Source of the DNA: Acidobacteriota bacterium
GTDB taxonomy: Bacteria; Acidobacteriota; Vicinamibacteria; Vicinamibacterales; UBA2999
Direction of reading: 5' to 3'
Assembly (NCBI GenBank): GCA_020851325.1
Contig: JADZCY010000338.1
Coordinates: forward strand, 1-48,260
Length of the DNA: 48,260 bases
In this document: piece after piece, positions 46,157-48,260 of the stretch
How positions within the stretch are numbered: the first letter of the stretch is position 1
How the letters are laid out: every line of letters begins with the position of its first letter
Program-made: the position numbers and the translations under genes
Notes under the pieces: model-generated
The model's input: the letters and a program-made list of their open reading frames with translations, nothing else
The model's database searches: none
What the model was told of the DNA's origin: nothing

Positions 46157-47281
46157 CTACGTTTCCGTGAATGCGCGCGCGGCGTCGATGCGTTCGCCGA
46201 TTGGCGGGTGTGAATAGAAGAGCAGCCGCACCAGCGGCGAGGGGCGTTCTTCGGCGAGGTTCTGCTGCGACAACCGCTTCATCGCCGAGACGAACGCGTC
46301 CGGGTTGCGCGTGGCCCGCAGCGCGTAGCGGTCGGCGGCGCGTTCCTGCGCGCGCGAGATCCAGTTCACCACCGGCAGCACGGCAAACGACCACGAGCCG
46401 CCGGCCAGCATCAGCAGTGGCAATGCCGCCGGATCCGCTGGTCCCTGCAGACCGAGCGGCCCCACGGCGACGTTCAGCACGCGGCTGGCGACGAAGAACC
46501 CGCCGAACAGCACCGCCGTCTGCACCGCCACGCCACGCCAGATATCGCGGTGCACGTGGTGCGCGAGTTCGTGCGCCAGCACCACTTCGATCTCGTCGTC
46601 TGAATAGTCGCTGAGCAGCGTGTCGGAGAGCAGGATGCGCCGCGATTGCCCGATGCCGGCGAGCGCCGCGTTGGCCTTGCGCGTGTGGCCGCTCAGCACC
46701 CACTCGAACACGCCGCCGACTTCGGTGCGCGCCTCGGCGGCCAGACTCAGCAGCCGCGAGGCCAGCGCCGGACGATCAAGCGGCTTGAAGCGGTAGAACA
46801 GCGGCAGCAGCAGCACGGGGGCGAGGCGAACGAGGCCGATCATGGCCACGGCGAAGCCGATCGCCGAGACGAGCCACCACGCCTCACCGAACCAGCGGAT
46901 CGTCGCGAAGACGAACGTCGCGCCGCCAAGCATCAGCGCGAAGCCGACGCTCGACGCCTTCACGTGATCGGCCAGCCAGCGCGCGCCCGACTGGCGCGAC
47001 AGGCCGTAGCGATGTTCGAGGAAGAATCCCTGATACCAGGAGAACGGAAACTCGACGAGGTGCAGCAGGACGAAGGTTGTGGCCGCCAGCAACAGCACCA
47101 GCACCGGCGCTTCGATCATCGCCGGCAGCGTGCGTGACGTGATCCACTGGAACACTGCGCGCACGAGCGCGGCGGCGCCGGTGATGCTGAACAACAGCAA
47201 CAGCGCACCGGCAACGGTGGTGCCGCCAAGATCGGCGCGGCGGCGGAGACGATGATAGCGGGTGGATTTGTCTTCGGTCAC
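46157..47281 (-). CDS. M48-family membrane metalloprotease (Ste24/HtpX-like)
   Basis: A 374-residue inner-membrane zinc protease with about five or six hydrophobic segments. HELAHH at 237-242 provides the two zinc His and the catalytic Glu. RAQERAADRYAL has the third ligand Glu. The first half resembles Ste24 CAAX protease (EFPFSWYQGFFLEHRYGLS). It may clear misfolded membrane proteins; a prenyl-CAAX role is not expected in bacteria. GTG 47281 is the annotated start, with no clear Shine-Dalgarno sequence. Confidence 0.9.
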   Translation of the reverse strand: MTEDKSTRYHRLRRRADLGGTTVAGALLLLFSITGAAALVRAVFQWITSRTLPAMIEAPVLVLLLAATTFVLLHLVEFPFSWYQGFFLEHRYGLSRQSGARWLADHVKASSVGFALMLGGATFVFATIRWFGEAWWLVSAIGFAVAMIGLVRLAPVLLLPLFYRFKPLDRPALASRLLSLAAEARTEVGGVFEWVLSGHTRKANAALAGIGQSRRILLSDTLLSDYSDDEIEVVLAHELAHHVHRDIWRGVAVQTAVLFGGFFVASRVLNVAVGPLGLQGPADPAALPLLMLAGGSWSFAVLPVVNWISRAQERAADRYALRATRNPDAFVSAMKRLSQQNLAEERPSPLVRLLFYSHPPIGERIDAARAFTET

Positions 47282-47284
47282 GGA

Positions 47285-47349
47285 AGCTGCCGCAGATGCG
47301 GAAATTTCAGCCGCAGATGCGCAGATAGCAAGACGGGCGGCCTCGCCCG
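47285..47349. terminator. Spacer with CGCAGATGCG repeats and a hairpin
   Basis: CCGCAGATGCG occurs twice (about 47290 and 47311). CGGGCG/CGCCCG (47334-47339, 47344-47349) forms a short stem after the DUF4097 gene, which is read on the minus strand. No T-run is seen. Confidence 0.4.
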
Positions 47350-47365
47350 CTTCCTAACTCTACCC

Positions 47366-48205
47366 TCATTGGGACGAGCTGTGACCCTCTGATCTCAACA
47401 AGCGCACGCCGCCGTTGGTCGTCTGCAGGTCGACGCGGGTGCCGCCGCCGTTCAGCGTGCCCTCGAACCGCCGGCGCGATTGCTCGCCGGTGGTCTGGAA
47501 CGAGAAATCGTCGTGACGAATGCCGCCGTTGGTGACGCGGGCGGTGACCGACGCCCGGCTCTCGGCCGGCATCCGCAGCACCACGCCGCCGTTCACCGAT
47601 TCGAGATCGACCTGCCCGTCCCCGGAGAGCGGCGCGGCAAACGAGATATCGACGCCGCCGTTCACCGTCGACGCGTCGACGCTCCGCGCCGTCAACCCGG
47701 TGGCTTCGATGCCGCCGTTCACCGTCTCGGCGTGAATCTCGCCGTCGAGATTGGTCAGCATGACGCGTCCGTTGACGTTGCGGAACTCGAGGACCATCCC
47801 GCGCGGCACCTTCACCGCCCACCGCACTTCGAGCGACGACATCCCGAAGGTCCGCGGCGCCCGCACCTCGACACGCACGCGGCTGTCGCTGGCCTCTTCA
47901 CGCATCTCGACCTTGCTCAGCAGGTCGCGGGCGGTGTCGTCCGAGGTGCCCTTGGCCAGCCGCTCGCCGCTGATCTCGACGGTGGTGCCGCTGGCCGGCT
48001 CGACGTCGATGCGGCCATTGACGTTGACGAGTTCGAAGCGGCCGCCGGACTGGATGGGATAGGAGCGGGTCCAGGTGTCCTGGGCGCGGCCCGAAGCCAG
48101 GTCGATGGAGAAGTCGCCATCGCCGCCAACCTGGACGTCGCAGGCGGCGCCGGTGACGACGACGGCCGCAGCCAGCAGCAGGGACAGGGCACGGGAGCGC
48201 ATCAT
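47366..48205 (-). CDS. DUF4097-family lipoprotein with beta-helix-like repeats
   Basis: A 279-residue exported lipoprotein. The signal ends in a lipobox with Cys22 (VVVTGAAC). The mature protein consists of short repeats with VNG, TNG or LNG turns (VNVNGRIDV, VNGRVMLTNLDG, VNGGIEATG, VNGGVDISF, VNGGVVLRM, TNGGIRHDD, LNGGGTRVD, TNGGVRLL), the DUF4097/DUF4098 pattern predicted to form a right-handed beta-helix. Function is unknown; members sit at the cell surface. ATG 48205 and 48202 are adjacent. AGAGG lies about 7 nt upstream, and TATAGT at 48223-48228 suggests a leader of about 10 nt. Confidence 0.88.
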   Translation of the reverse strand: MMRSRALSLLLAAAVVVTGAACDVQVGGDGDFSIDLASGRAQDTWTRSYPIQSGGRFELVNVNGRIDVEPASGTTVEISGERLAKGTSDDTARDLLSKVEMREEASDSRVRVEVRAPRTFGMSSLEVRWAVKVPRGMVLEFRNVNGRVMLTNLDGEIHAETVNGGIEATGLTARSVDASTVNGGVDISFAAPLSGDGQVDLESVNGGVVLRMPAESRASVTARVTNGGIRHDDFSFQTTGEQSRRRFEGTLNGGGTRVDLQTTNGGVRLLRSEGHSSSQ

Positions 48206-48260
48206 CGGACTACCTCTGAGCCACTATACGGCCACAGAGGGGTGAGGGTTCGCCACAGGC

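Overview
This window reads as one chromosomal stretch of a high-GC Gram-negative bacterium, most likely an Acidobacteriota. A Vicinamibacteria-like relative is my guess, not shown. The basis is the set of gene families: an Acidobacteria-type VWFA-domain secreted protein (24148-26268), an Oar-like TonB-dependent receptor with an N-terminal carboxypeptidase-regulatory domain (14531-17302), FxLYD, DUF4097 and 2TM small proteins, and many intergenic short-period repeats. I see no prophage, insertion sequence or CRISPR array. Gene content is mostly housekeeping.

Layout. 1-9894: mreB (cut by the window edge) behind a GAF-GGDEF diguanylate cyclase, a membrane-anchored PpiD/SurA-like foldase, SppA, a secreted serine hydrolase of the beta-lactamase fold, a 2TM protein, uridine kinase, and a di-haem peroxidase lipoprotein. 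9939-10737: a BrnT/BrnA toxin-antitoxin pair and tRNA-Leu(CAG). 10970-14273: a LysR regulator divergent from leuA-leuB, where LeuA lacks the feedback domain. 14531-20392: the receptor, a roughly 0.95 kb mostly noncoding region containing a candidate structured RNA, a P1-family aminopeptidase, and a divergent threonine/serine dehydratase-like enzyme. 20425-29132: glucan phosphorylase, a small zinc-ribbon protein, secreted and membrane small proteins, the VWFA protein, an M24 peptidase, and a DegP/HtrA protease. 29163-32664: CYTH protein, MurU-like nucleotidyltransferase, AmgK-like sugar kinase (probable cell-wall sugar salvage), and a TIM-barrel sugar isomerase. 32672-35616: asnS and rimO. 35709-45625: the translation/RNA cluster rimP-nusA-infB-rbfA-nrnA-truB-rpsO-pnp. 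45708-48205: a cupredoxin-like protein, an M48 metalloprotease, and a DUF4097 lipoprotein.

Three layers are not explained by the protein genes. (1) At 17776-18016 on the minus strand, a consensus-like promoter (TTGACG, 17 bp, TAAACT) precedes about 205 nt that can fold into an H-type pseudoknot closed by an outer helix and ends in a terminator-like hairpin. A small ORF with a strong ribosome binding site follows. This is the best candidate for an undescribed element. (2) Many genes have a TAnnnT hexamer only 5-7 nt before the start codon and no Shine-Dalgarno sequence, which implies leaderless transcripts. (3) Intergenic spaces carry several families of short-period repeats (7, 9, 13, 17-18 and about 31 bp), and most families recur at two or more loci. 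One 13-bp array forms the whole space in front of rbfA inside an essential operon.
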